Assembly: GCA_030838305.1 (NCBI GenBank) | Contig: JAUTWY010000528.1 | Location: 1 to 6,147, forward strand | DNA length: 6,147 nt | From: Acidobacteriaceae bacterium | Lineage (GTDB): Bacteria; Acidobacteriota; Terriglobia; Terriglobales; Acidobacteriaceae | Reading direction: 5' to 3' | Shown: one piece after another, positions 1-5,689 of the stretch | Layout of the letters: each line of letters starts with the position of its first letter | How positions within the stretch are numbered: the first letter of the stretch is position 1 | Made by a program: the position numbers and the translations under genes | Notes under the pieces: model-generated | What the model was told of the DNA's origin: nothing | Databases searched by the model: none | Seen by the model: only the letters and a program-made list of their open reading frames with translations

Positions 1-249
1 GTACTCGAACGAAAAGCCAAGAAACACCGCAGCCCACGCCCCGAGGGAAACTGGAGCGGCATCGCTGGAGCGCCAGGTTTTGTCGGAGAAGGCCAACACA
101 GAGAAGGGCAATGCGAAGATCAGGCAAAAGGTTTGCACGAGCGGTTGGCGCCATTGTTCAGGGAGGAGCCGGTTTAGCCGCGGCGCGTCTTTTCGGATTA
201 AAACAAGAATAAGAATAAAGTCAAAGGCCGCGGACCAGAGCGTCTGCCT
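1..249 (-). CDS. Partial membrane-protein reading frame, start unresolved
   Basis: Reading the minus strand from about 249 down to the left edge gives an open frame that looks like real protein: a hydrophobic run (FDFILILVLI) followed by basic residues, a second run (FCLIFALPFSVLAF) and a third (AWAAVFLGFSFEY) at the edge. This suggests at least three membrane segments. The pattern around W-R-x-P...LPF...GFSFE is reminiscent of the middle of DUF1295/steroid-reductase-like membrane proteins, but that is recall, not a search result. The frame is open back to a TGA near 338, inside the SulP gene, yet contains no ATG, GTG or TTG until GTG at 138-136, which has no ribosome binding site and would lose the first membrane segment. 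It may be a truncated or frameshifted gene, or chance openness in GC-rich DNA. The plus-strand frames here are also open but look less like protein. Confidence 0.33.
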
Positions 250-257
250 TACACGGG

Positions 258-1955
258 CTAACTCTTGAGGCCGATGGCGGCGGCTTCGAGTTGGTCGTGG
301 ACTTGCTGGGCGCGGCGCAGGGCGGACTGTACGTTGTCACAGATATTTTCCGCACCTACGACTTCCTCGAACTCGGCTTGATGAATCAGGCTGGCGGGTT
401 GCTCGCGCGCTCCGCAAAGGATCAAGATCCGGTTCGTGGCTTGTAGTTGACGGGCAACTTCTTCGATGGCGAACAGTCCGGTGGCATCGAGAGCGGTCAT
501 GTTGCGCAAGCGAAGAATGACCACGGGCGGCAGGGTGTGTAAATCCTGAGTCACGGCGTTGATTTTGTCGGTGGCGCCGAACAGGAACGGTCCGTGGATG
601 CGGAAAATGGTGGCGTAATAAGGAATGTCCTTGTCTTGCAGAATGTGCATGCGGCCGTCTTCCACATACTCGTCGGTGACTTGAGAAACAGTAGTGGTGG
701 CGGCCACGCGGCTGATGAACAGCAGGGCGGCGAGAATCATTCCGGCCTCAACTGCTACCGTGAGATCGGCGAAGACGGTCAGGGCGAAGGTAACGAGCCA
801 AACGCTAACATCCGTCTTGGTGAGCTTGAGAAGTTGAGGAATCTCGCGCCACTCGCCCATGTTGTAGGCGACAACCATCAGAATTCCGGCGAGCACGGCG
901 AGAGGGACGTGGGCAACCCAGCGCGCGGCAAAGAGCAAGATGCAGAGCAGAGTGAGCGCGTGAATTATTCCGGCGACCGGAGACTGAGCGCCAGCGCGAA
1001 TGTTGGTGGCGGTGCGTGCGATAGCGCCGGTGGCCGGAAGTCCTCCAAACATTGGAGAAACGATGTTGGCTACACCCTGGCCGATGAGTTCGACATTGGG
1101 ATTGTGGTGGTCGTTACTCATGCGGTCGGAGACCACAGCGGACATGAGAGACTCGATTGCGCCGAGCATGGCTACCGTGAGAGCGGGCCCGAGCAAACCG
1201 TGGATGAGGTCGGCACGAAATTTGGGAATTACGAACTGCGGCAAGCCCGCCGGAATTCCGCCGAAGCGTGAGCCGATCGTTTCCACTGGCAGCTTGAAGA
1301 TTACGACGGCGGCGGTGCCCAGCAGGAAAGCGACGATGGCTCCGGGAATGCGATTGGAGAGGACACGGCAGAGAATCATGATCAGCACCGTGCCTGCGGC
1401 CAGGACGGTGGCGGTGTAGGAGAGCGAGTGAAAGTTGGCGGCGAGAGCCTGCATGCGCTGCCAGAAGACGCCTGGAACTTTGGCGAGCTGCAGTCCAAAG
1501 AAGTCTTTTACCTGGGTGCTGGCGATCAGGATGGCGATCCCGTTGGTGAAGCCGATGACTACGGGACGCGGAATGAACTTTACCGCCGTGCCCATGCCGG
1601 CGATGCCCATGATCATCAACAGAATTCCAGCCATCACAGTGCACATGAAGAGGCCGTCGACTCCGTGAAGCGCGACGATGCCGGAGATGGCGACGACGAA
1701 GGCGCCGGTGGGTCCGCCAATTTGTGTCTTGGAGCCACCCAGCAGGGAAATCAGAAAGCCGGTAACGATGGCGCAGTAAATGCCCGCCTGCGGAGTTAGT
1801 CCAGAGGCGATGGAGAAGGCCATGGCCAGAGGCAAAGCGACGAGGCCTACGGTGATGCCGGCGACGAGGTCGTGGAGAAACTTATTCGCGTTGTAAGTCC
1901 GCAGACAAAGCACCGACTTCGGAAGCCAGCGCTCTTCAAGGAAAGCACTCCCCAT
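258..1955 (-). CDS. SulP-family inorganic anion transporter with STAS domain
   Basis: This is an inner-membrane secondary transporter of the SulP/SLC26 family, whose bacterial members carry sulfate, bicarbonate or dicarboxylates; the substrate cannot be read from the sequence. Numbered from ATG 1955 it has 565 residues, normal for the family. The transport core spans about 26-424. It includes the N-terminal signature LVALPLAMAFSIASGL (38-53), the loop GGSKTQIGGPTGAF (73-86), an acidic residue in a helix (GAIESLMSAVVSDR, E268) and GQGVANI (292-298). A cytoplasmic STAS domain follows (about 446-555), with the loop D490-A-T-G493. The frame extends to TTG at 1973 (571 residues). I prefer ATG 1955 because TTG has no ribosome binding site and a -10-like CATAAT lies between the two. 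The gene is divergent from ruvC. The long plus-strand open frames inside it (for example 594-1271) are GC-driven shadows. Confidence 0.95.
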   Translation of the reverse strand: MGSAFLEERWLPKSVLCLRTYNANKFLHDLVAGITVGLVALPLAMAFSIASGLTPQAGIYCAIVTGFLISLLGGSKTQIGGPTGAFVVAISGIVALHGVDGLFMCTVMAGILLMIMGIAGMGTAVKFIPRPVVIGFTNGIAILIASTQVKDFFGLQLAKVPGVFWQRMQALAANFHSLSYTATVLAAGTVLIMILCRVLSNRIPGAIVAFLLGTAAVVIFKLPVETIGSRFGGIPAGLPQFVIPKFRADLIHGLLGPALTVAMLGAIESLMSAVVSDRMSNDHHNPNVELIGQGVANIVSPMFGGLPATGAIARTATNIRAGAQSPVAGIIHALTLLCILLFAARWVAHVPLAVLAGILMVVAYNMGEWREIPQLLKLTKTDVSVWLVTFALTVFADLTVAVEAGMILAALLFISRVAATTTVSQVTDEYVEDGRMHILQDKDIPYYATIFRIHGPFLFGATDKINAVTQDLHTLPPVVILRLRNMTALDATGLFAIEEVARQLQATNRILILCGAREQPASLIHQAEFEEVVGAENICDNVQSALRRAQQVHDQLEAAAIGLKS

Positions 1956-1961
1956 TTCTCT

Positions 1962-1967
1962 ATTATG
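1962..1967 (-). promoter_or_regulatory. Possible -10 element for the SulP gene
   Basis: On the minus strand CATAAT (five of six matches to TATAAT) ends six bases before ATG 1955, which would put the transcription start at or next to the A of the start codon. There is no Shine-Dalgarno sequence (only AGAGAA) and no good -35 at 16-18 bases. If real, the mRNA would be leaderless, which would exclude the TTG start at 1973. Confidence 0.3.
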
Positions 1968-2199
1968 AGGCAAGCGTGCGTAGAAGAATCAGAATTACGT
2001 AGGGCCGAACACACTAAGTACCATGACCGAGTGAAATAGGTAGCCATCGAACCGAGCGCCTTGCGGCGCGCGCCCGGGTTATCTCTTGATCTCAGCGTTT
2101 CAGGGTTCTTGTCGAGTTGCGGTGAACCCCAAAGCCTTAAATCGCGGCGACACGAACTACGGCCGCGCGGTCACGCGGAGCAAGGCGCTTGCGCTCCGG

Positions 2200-2249
2200 C
2201 TGGGTTTGAGAGTTCTCCCCTTGCAAGATGAGTCTCTTGCCAAACCCAG
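2200..2249 (+). repeat. Two-part inverted repeat (possible stem-loop)
   Basis: CTGGGTTTG (2200-2208) is perfectly complementary to CAAACCCAG (2241-2249). Inside it GCAAGA (2223-2228) pairs with TCTTGC (2235-2240) around the loop TGAGTC. The two right arms are directly adjacent, so the stems could stack, leaving a one-sided bulge of 14 bases (2209-2222). The structure ends 58 bases before the ruvC start codon. It could be a cis-acting RNA structure if transcription begins upstream, or a DNA-level binding site. Confidence 0.5.
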
Positions 2250-2264
2250 TTATGAATGCAGCAC

Positions 2265-2279
2265 CATCTCTAGGAGATG
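2265..2279. promoter_or_regulatory. Dyad CATCTC-TAG-GAGATG upstream of ruvC
   Basis: A perfect 6+3+6 dyad is centred on 2272, ending 28 bases before the ruvC ATG. If TACACT at 2294-2299 is the -10, the dyad covers the -35 position, as an operator or activator site would. A dyad of the same format (CATCGC-GGA-GCGATG) lies upstream of the FecR gene at 3701-3715. It does not match the LexA forms I know (CTGT-N8-ACAG or GAAC-N4-GTTC). Confidence 0.4.
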
Positions 2280-2293
2280 ACCCGTTTCCGCGC

Positions 2294-2299
2294 TACACT
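2294..2299 (+). promoter_or_regulatory. Possible -10 element for ruvC
   Basis: TACACT fits the TAnnnT pattern and lies eight bases before the ruvC ATG at 2308, so transcription could start at or beside the start codon. There is no Shine-Dalgarno sequence in front of ruvC and no recognisable -35. The same arrangement is seen before the divergent SulP gene. Confidence 0.28.
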
Positions 2300-2307
2300 G
2301 CACTCAC

Positions 2308-2811
2308 ATGCGAGTTCTGGGCATCGACTGCGGCGGAGAGTACACCGGGTACGGCGTCGTCGAAATGTATTCCGGGGGAAGGCTGGAGTGCCTGACGTGC
2401 GGGGCGATCAAGCTTTCTCCACGGGAGTCTTTGGCGCGGCGGCTGTCGCGAATCTATGACGGGCTTGGTGACCTTATCACACAGCACCATCCAGATGAGG
2501 TGGCGATTGAAGGCATCTTCTACGCCCGTAATGTGAAATCGGCATTGAAGCTGGGACAGGTGCGCGGAGTGGCAATGCTGGCGGCGGCCGCGGCCGGGCT
2601 GGAAGTGGCGGAGTATTCGCCGCTGACGATCAAATCGTCGGTCGTGGGATACGGGCGGGCGGAGAAGCAGCAAGTGCAGCACATGGTAACGCGCCTGCTG
2701 GGGTTGGCGGAGCCTCCACAGCCAATGGACGCCTCCGATGCGTTGGCCATCGCGATCTGTCATTTGCATACCGCCGGCACGCTCGCCAGACACGGAGTCG
2801 CGGCGCGGTGA
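2308..2811 (+). CDS. ruvC: Crossover junction endodeoxyribonuclease RuvC
   Basis: RuvC is the dimeric, metal-dependent resolvase that nicks Holliday junctions symmetrically, working with the RuvAB branch-migration motor in recombinational repair. The 167-residue product is close to the 173 of E. coli. The four acidic catalytic residues are visible: D7 (VLGID), E68 (VAIEGIF) and D141/D144 (MDASDALAIAI). F71, aligned with the stacking Phe69 of E. coli, is present, as are K109 and K120 of the IKSSVVGYGRAEKQQVQHMV stretch. The first motif reads GIDCGG where most family members have GIDPG. ATG 2308 is the only possible start, as an in-frame TGA lies at 2278-2280 with no other start between. It has no Shine-Dalgarno sequence. 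ruvA, ruvB and yebC, common neighbours elsewhere, are not in this window. The TGA overlaps a possible GTG start of the next gene (2808-2811). Confidence 0.97.
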   Translation: MRVLGIDCGGEYTGYGVVEMYSGGRLECLTCGAIKLSPRESLARRLSRIYDGLGDLITQHHPDEVAIEGIFYARNVKSALKLGQVRGVAMLAAAAAGLEVAEYSPLTIKSSVVGYGRAEKQQVQHMVTRLLGLAEPPQPMDASDALAIAICHLHTAGTLARHGVAAR

Positions 2812-2897
2812 CAAAGCAGGCTTCACCGACCCGGGCGTTTTCGATTCAAGTCACTGTAGTGCGAACGTCTTCCATTCGATCGTCTTCACTTCAAGCC

Positions 2898-3584
2898 ATG
2901 CGATTCAGGGCGGTTGCAATCGCGGTGCTCGCTTTGGTCGCAATTACCGCTCCGGCGATCTCGGAGACTCCGCACAACAACACGCCTTCAACCCCTACGG
3001 TTACATTCACGCTGGACTTTCCGCAATCCACTCCCGAGCACTACTCGATCGCAGTCGACGCCGATGGGCACGCGCGCTATGAGTGCACTGGAAAGGTAGC
3101 GAAGGATTCCGAGGAGCAAACCTATCAAGCGGAGTTCGAAGTGTCGGGGCCGAATCGCGAACGTATCTTTGACTTGGCAAAGCAGGCACATTACTTCGCG
3201 GGAAAGATTGACTCCGGCAACGGCAAGCTGGCTTTCACAGGTACCAAGGTGCTGAGCTATCAAGATGGCCAAAGGTCCAACACCGCGCGGTTTAACTATT
3301 CGAACCTGGAGCCCGTGCGGCTGTTGACGGCTCTTTTTCAGGGCATGGCTGCGACGCTGGAGTATGGACAAAGACTCTCCTATTACCATCATTACCAGAA
3401 GCTGGCGTTGGACGAGGAGTTGAAGCGGATGGAAGCGCAGGCTAAGAGTAACGAATTGAGTGAAATACAGGGCGTGGCGCCAGTGCTGCGAGAGATTGTT
3501 GAAGATGCTTCCGTCATCAATGTGGTGCGGGCGCGGGCGCAGAAGCTAATGCAAATGGGCGCCGGCGCCGGACCGGGCCGTTGA
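2898..3584 (+). CDS. Secreted protein of unknown function downstream of ruvC
   Basis: I do not recognise a named family. From ATG 2898 the product has 228 residues and begins with a typical signal peptide (MRFRAVAIAVLALVAITAPA, cleavage probably near 20-22), so it should be exported. Residues about 35-135 look beta-rich and contain YSIAVDADGHARYEC with the only cysteine (C63); the pattern recalls DUF6438-like domains only weakly. Residues about 140-218 look helical, including a charged stretch (LALDEELKRMEAQAK). The end is Gly/Ala-rich (GAGAGPGR). The frame extends upstream to GTG 2808, which overlaps the ruvC TGA by four bases and has GGAG at 2794-2797. That start would add 30 residues before the signal peptide. 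Neither start has a strong ribosome binding site; I prefer 2898 because it puts the signal peptide at the N-terminus. Co-transcription with ruvC is likely. I see no intrinsic terminator after it. Confidence 0.85.
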   Translation: MRFRAVAIAVLALVAITAPAISETPHNNTPSTPTVTFTLDFPQSTPEHYSIAVDADGHARYECTGKVAKDSEEQTYQAEFEVSGPNRERIFDLAKQAHYFAGKIDSGNGKLAFTGTKVLSYQDGQRSNTARFNYSNLEPVRLLTALFQGMAATLEYGQRLSYYHHYQKLALDEELKRMEAQAKSNELSEIQGVAPVLREIVEDASVINVVRARAQKLMQMGAGAGPGR

Positions 3585-3700
3585 CGATTTAGAGACAACT
3601 ACCGGCCGAAAGGCGTGTTCTAATAGGCACGGTACTCGGGAACTGGGAACCTTGAGTCTCAGCGCCCCGAAGGCCGATTCACTTCATGAGTATTTATCGG

Positions 3701-3715
3701 CATCGCGGAGCGATG
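3701..3715. promoter_or_regulatory. Dyad CATCGC-GGA-GCGATG upstream of the FecR gene
   Basis: A perfect 6+3+6 dyad lies 47 bases before the ATG at 3763, in the 178-base gap after the secreted-protein gene. It has the same outer bases, arm length and spacer as the dyad upstream of ruvC (2265-2279); together they read CATCnC-N3-GnGATG. It may be an operator or a short leader hairpin. The rest of the gap shows no convincing promoter. Confidence 0.38.
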
Positions 3716-3751
3716 TCCTGTTCCGAAACGAGATATTTCCGACCCAACGCT

Positions 3752-3757
3752 GGGAGG
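3752..3757 (+). promoter_or_regulatory. Ribosome binding site of the FecR gene
   Basis: GGGAGG, five bases before ATG 3763, is a strong Shine-Dalgarno sequence. It decides the start: the frame is open back to TTG 3652, but the longer form would put 37 residues before a clear signal peptide. Confidence 0.85.
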
Positions 3758-3762
3758 CTTTT

Positions 3763-5061
3763 ATGTACAAGCCACAAATCTACAAGCTGGTAGGAACAGC
3801 CCTGGCCGGCGCGCTTTTTGCGCTGCCCGCCACGGCTGAATCGCAGGCACGCATCGTTCGGTTAAGCGACGTGCAGGGTACGGTGCAGATCGATAAGAAT
3901 GCGGGTTTGGGGTTCGAGAGAGCCTTCGCCAATCTTCCCATCACGCAGGGGACGCAGTTGCGCACGCGCGAGAATGGCCGCGCCGAAATCGAGTTCGAAG
4001 ATGGCAGCACGCTGCGCGTCACACCGAACACGACGCTGCAATTCAGCCAGCTGGGTTTGAGCGATGCGGGCAAGCGAATTTCCACATTGGATTTGGTGGA
4101 AGGGAAGGCCTATGTTAACTGGCTGGGAAAGAGCGGCGACGCGTTGACCCTGAATTTTTCCCAAGAGAAGGTCGAACTCAGGCAGTCGGCACACTTCCGG
4201 GTGGCAAGTTCTTCGAGCATGGCGGAGATTGCCAGTTTCAAAAATGAGTTGCAAGTCGTCGGGCCATCTAACACCACGAAGGTGGCTAAAAAGAAAATGG
4301 TTACCTTCGATGTGAATAACAACGATAGCGCGACGATGGCGAAGAATTTTGAAGTGGATCCCTACGATCAGTGGGACAAGGAATCGATCGAATATCACGA
4401 CCAGTACTCCAAGAATAACTCGACGCCCTATGGTTACGGGTACAGTGACCTGAGCTACTACGGCGGATACCGCAATGTTGCCGGCTACGGAACGTTGTGG
4501 CAGCCTTACTTTGCCGGGGCGGGTTGGAATCCGTATCTGGACGGAGCATGGTCATGGTATCCGGGATTAGGGTTCATGTGGGCGTCGGCGTATCCCTGGG
4601 GCTGGATGCCTTATTACTACGGAAACTGGGCATTCGTTCCCGGGTTTGGCTGGGGCTGGCAGCCTGGCGGTTTTAATACATGGCGAGGCGGAATTCACTA
4701 TGTGGGTGCGAGCGCTGGATTTCATCCTCCAGCAGCGCCGACCGGTACGGTGGGCACCGTGGTAGTGGGTAGAGGCGCGCCATTAGGGACGAGGGTTTCT
4801 GCAATGGGCACGCTGGTGACGGGAGGTTCGGCGGGCCTTGGGATTCCGCGAGGGTCAGTCGGAAACCTTCATCAATTAAATACGCAAGTGACGAAGACGG
4901 GGTCGGTGCAACTGCATACGGCGCCGGCGTTCGCGGCGAGTTCGCATGTGGGCGGGTACAGTCATTCTGCCGCCGCTCATTCGACGGGTTCGGTTGGGCA
5001 TAGCAGCGCTGCGTCGCCGGCACACTCCTCGAGTGTAGGGGCTCACACCGGACACAGATAG
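3763..5061 (+). CDS. Exported FecR-domain protein with Trp-rich repeats
   Basis: The 432-residue product starts with a signal peptide (cleavage likely after ATA, residues 23-25). A FecR-type domain covers about 30-150, with RIVRLSDVQGTVQID, then GTQLRTRENGRAEIEFEDGS and LRVTPNTTLQFSQL. Classical FecR is an inner-membrane anti-sigma regulator. Here there is no N-terminal anti-sigma region and no sigma-factor gene in the window, so a periplasmic or surface structural role is more likely. Residues 223-307 are rich in Tyr, Gly, Trp and Pro, with three WxPYxxG units; this resembles the aromatic repeat region (DUF6600-like) that I associate with acidobacterial FecR proteins. Residues 326-370 are Gly/Val/Thr-rich. 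The tail 393-432 is low-complexity, with 12 Ser and 7 His. The start is fixed by the Shine-Dalgarno sequence and signal peptide. A terminator follows directly. The function is not known. Confidence 0.9.
   Translation: MYKPQIYKLVGTALAGALFALPATAESQARIVRLSDVQGTVQIDKNAGLGFERAFANLPITQGTQLRTRENGRAEIEFEDGSTLRVTPNTTLQFSQLGLSDAGKRISTLDLVEGKAYVNWLGKSGDALTLNFSQEKVELRQSAHFRVASSSSMAEIASFKNELQVVGPSNTTKVAKKKMVTFDVNNNDSATMAKNFEVDPYDQWDKESIEYHDQYSKNNSTPYGYGYSDLSYYGGYRNVAGYGTLWQPYFAGAGWNPYLDGAWSWYPGLGFMWASAYPWGWMPYYYGNWAFVPGFGWGWQPGGFNTWRGGIHYVGASAGFHPPAAPTGTVGTVVVGRGAPLGTRVSAMGTLVTGGSAGLGIPRGSVGNLHQLNTQVTKTGSVQLHTAPAFAASSHVGGYSHSAAAHSTGSVGHSSAASPAHSSSVGAHTGHR
4495..4665 (+). repeat. Aromatic WxPYxxG repeat region in the FecR protein
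   Basis: At protein level, two 22-residue units with a period of 26 align at residues 254-275 and 280-301. They share GWxPYxxGxW, then PGxG and W, ten identical positions in all. A partial third copy (WQPYFAG, 246-252) precedes them. The units are diverged at DNA level, so this is an old protein repeat and not a recent duplication. Confidence 0.7.
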
Positions 5062-5082
5062 TCAGGTTCCGAGGAACAAGCG

Positions 5083-5109
5083 GGGGCGGCGAGAAGCCGT
5101 CCCATTTTT
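5083..5109 (+). terminator. Intrinsic terminator after the FecR gene
   Basis: GGGGCGGC (5083-5090) pairs with GCCGTCCC (5096-5103), eight pairs with one G-U, around the loop GAGAA. The run ATTTTTATTT follows. It starts 22 bases after the FecR stop codon and separates that gene from the small genes downstream. Confidence 0.88.
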
Positions 5110-5307
5110 ATTTGGCTTCTCACCTTGCACTCACTCGTGTCGCTTGCATAAGTGCCGGTTACTTTCTAGTCTCCAGCGACCGCTACATATCTGGCTGTTG
5201 CGAATGAGGATTCAATCACTCAGGCAACGTCTGCCCCACCTCTTTCCCCTTAGTGATTTTGTTTCGTCTTTCGCTATGGTGGATCAAACACTCTCAAATA
5301 CAGCTTC

Positions 5308-5367
5308 TACCGGATACGGGCCTTTTCGCACCTCCGGTACTGTGATCTCCGAGACCGGATTTCACAG
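5308..5367 (+). repeat. Three CCGG-centred elements with competing pairings
   Basis: TACCGGA (5308-5314) can pair with TCCGGTA (5333-5339) over seven bases. TCCGGT (5333-5338) can instead pair with ACCGGA (5354-5359). A third stem, CTGTGA (5340-5345) with TCACAG (5362-5367), interleaves with the second and overlaps the ribosome binding site AGGAG (5366-5370). The set could be an RNA switch controlling the 92-residue gene, or three protein-binding half-sites spaced 24 and 21 bases apart. Confidence 0.45.
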
Positions 5368-5370
5368 GAG
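5366..5370 (+). promoter_or_regulatory. Ribosome binding site of the 92-residue gene
   Basis: AGGAG, seven bases before ATG 5378, decides the start over the in-frame ATG 5276 and TTG 5144, which have none. Its first two bases fall in the possible stem CTGTGA/TCACAG. Confidence 0.7.
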
Positions 5371-5377
5371 CAGCACT

Positions 5378-5656
5378 ATGCAAGCGGGAACTGATGAGCT
5401 TGTGGCCGTGCGGCAGGAGATTTTGCAGTTGCTCCGCCAGCAGATCGACGCTTTGAATTCGCCCCTGGGATTGACGGACGCCCGCTTAACTGAGTGCTAC
5501 GAACGCCAGGCGCGGGTGCAGGAATTGCGCGAGAAAATGCAAGCCTTGTCGAACGCGAGCGGGGAAGCGGAATCGGCTCGGGGCGAGGCCGCCGCAAGGC
5601 CGTCATGTGGGGCGCTAGTGATTCCGGCGTCTTTGGATACGGCCGCCAACCTGTAG
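5378..5656 (+). CDS. Small helical protein of unknown function
   Basis: The 92-residue product has no family that I recognise. Residues about 5-26 (ELVAVRQEILQLLRQQIDAL) and 33-58 (DARLTECYERQARVQELREKMQAL) look like two amphipathic helices joined by a short NSPLGLT turn, so a helical hairpin or coiled coil is likely. Residues 60-80 are Ala/Glu/Gly-rich and probably flexible. There are two cysteines (C40, C77). No signal peptide or membrane segment is visible, so it should be cytoplasmic, unlike its neighbours. It lies 33 bases upstream of the His-rich secreted-protein gene on the same strand, and the two probably form an operon ending at 6120. The start is supported by AGGAG at 5366-5370. 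Confidence 0.75.
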   Translation: MQAGTDELVAVRQEILQLLRQQIDALNSPLGLTDARLTECYERQARVQELREKMQALSNASGEAESARGEAAARPSCGALVIPASLDTAANL

Positions 5657-5679
5657 TACTGAAGCCATTAAATTAGAAC

Positions 5680-5684
5680 GGAGG
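5680..5684 (+). promoter_or_regulatory. Ribosome binding site of the His/Glu-rich gene
   Basis: GGAGG, five bases before ATG 5690, is a near-ideal Shine-Dalgarno sequence and, with the GGGAGG of the FecR gene, the strongest in the window. It suggests high translation of this small protein. Confidence 0.85.
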
Positions 5685-5689
5685 AAGAA

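Larger units (their letters stand above)
1974..2307. other. Divergent intergenic region rich in inverted repeats
   Basis: No convincing gene lies between the SulP gene and ruvC; short open frames here look random and lack ribosome binding sites. The region holds several short inverted repeats: GCGCC-TTGC-GGCGC (2056-2069), CCGCG-N6-CGCGG (2163-2178), GGAGC/GCTCC (2177-2197), a two-part stem at 2200-2249 and a dyad at 2265-2279. None is followed by a T-tract, so none is an intrinsic terminator. I see no tRNA, rRNA or riboswitch class that I recognise. The likely role is promoter and control DNA for the two flanking genes. Confidence 0.6.
5110..5377 (+). promoter_or_regulatory. Leader region of the small-gene pair
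   Basis: This gap between the terminator and the 92-residue gene should hold the promoter for the two small genes. The best candidate I can see is weak: TTGCAC (5125-5130) and CATAAG (5147-5152), 16 bases apart. The open frame running through it from 5144 has no ribosome binding site and an unconvincing composition. ATG 5276 would extend the next gene in frame but also lacks a ribosome binding site. The last 70 bases contain the CCGG-centred repeats described separately. Confidence 0.4.

Noticed and set aside
80..268. 62-residue plus-strand open frame at the left edge
   Set aside because: TTG start, no ribosome binding site, and composition unlike a folded protein; the minus-strand frame is more protein-like.
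594..1271. 225-residue plus-strand open frame opposite the SulP gene
   Set aside because: It lies wholly antisense to a well-supported transporter gene, has a low-complexity hydrophilic composition, and no ribosome binding site was seen; a GC-driven shadow.
2056..2069. Hairpin GCGCC-TTGC-GGCGC as a terminator
   Set aside because: No T-tract on either side, so it cannot act as an intrinsic terminator in either direction.
2086..2280. 64-residue plus-strand open frame in the intergenic region
   Set aside because: TTG start without a Shine-Dalgarno sequence, and it runs through several inverted repeats; no family resemblance.
3558..3569. Perfect 12-base palindrome GGCGCCGGCGCC
   Set aside because: It encodes the Gly-Ala-rich end of the secreted protein and arises simply from GGC/GCC codons; no T-tract follows, so it is not a terminator.
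3638..3672. Tandem GGGAAC repeats resembling ECF sigma -35 elements upstream of the FecR gene
   Set aside because: No convincing -10 (CGTC or TCTGA type) is found 16-17 bases downstream, and no ECF sigma factor is in the window.
5340..5367. CTGTGA...TCACAG as a possible CRP/FNR-type operator
   Set aside because: The spacing between TGTGA and TCACA is far longer than the N6 of a CRP site; kept only as a possible RNA stem.
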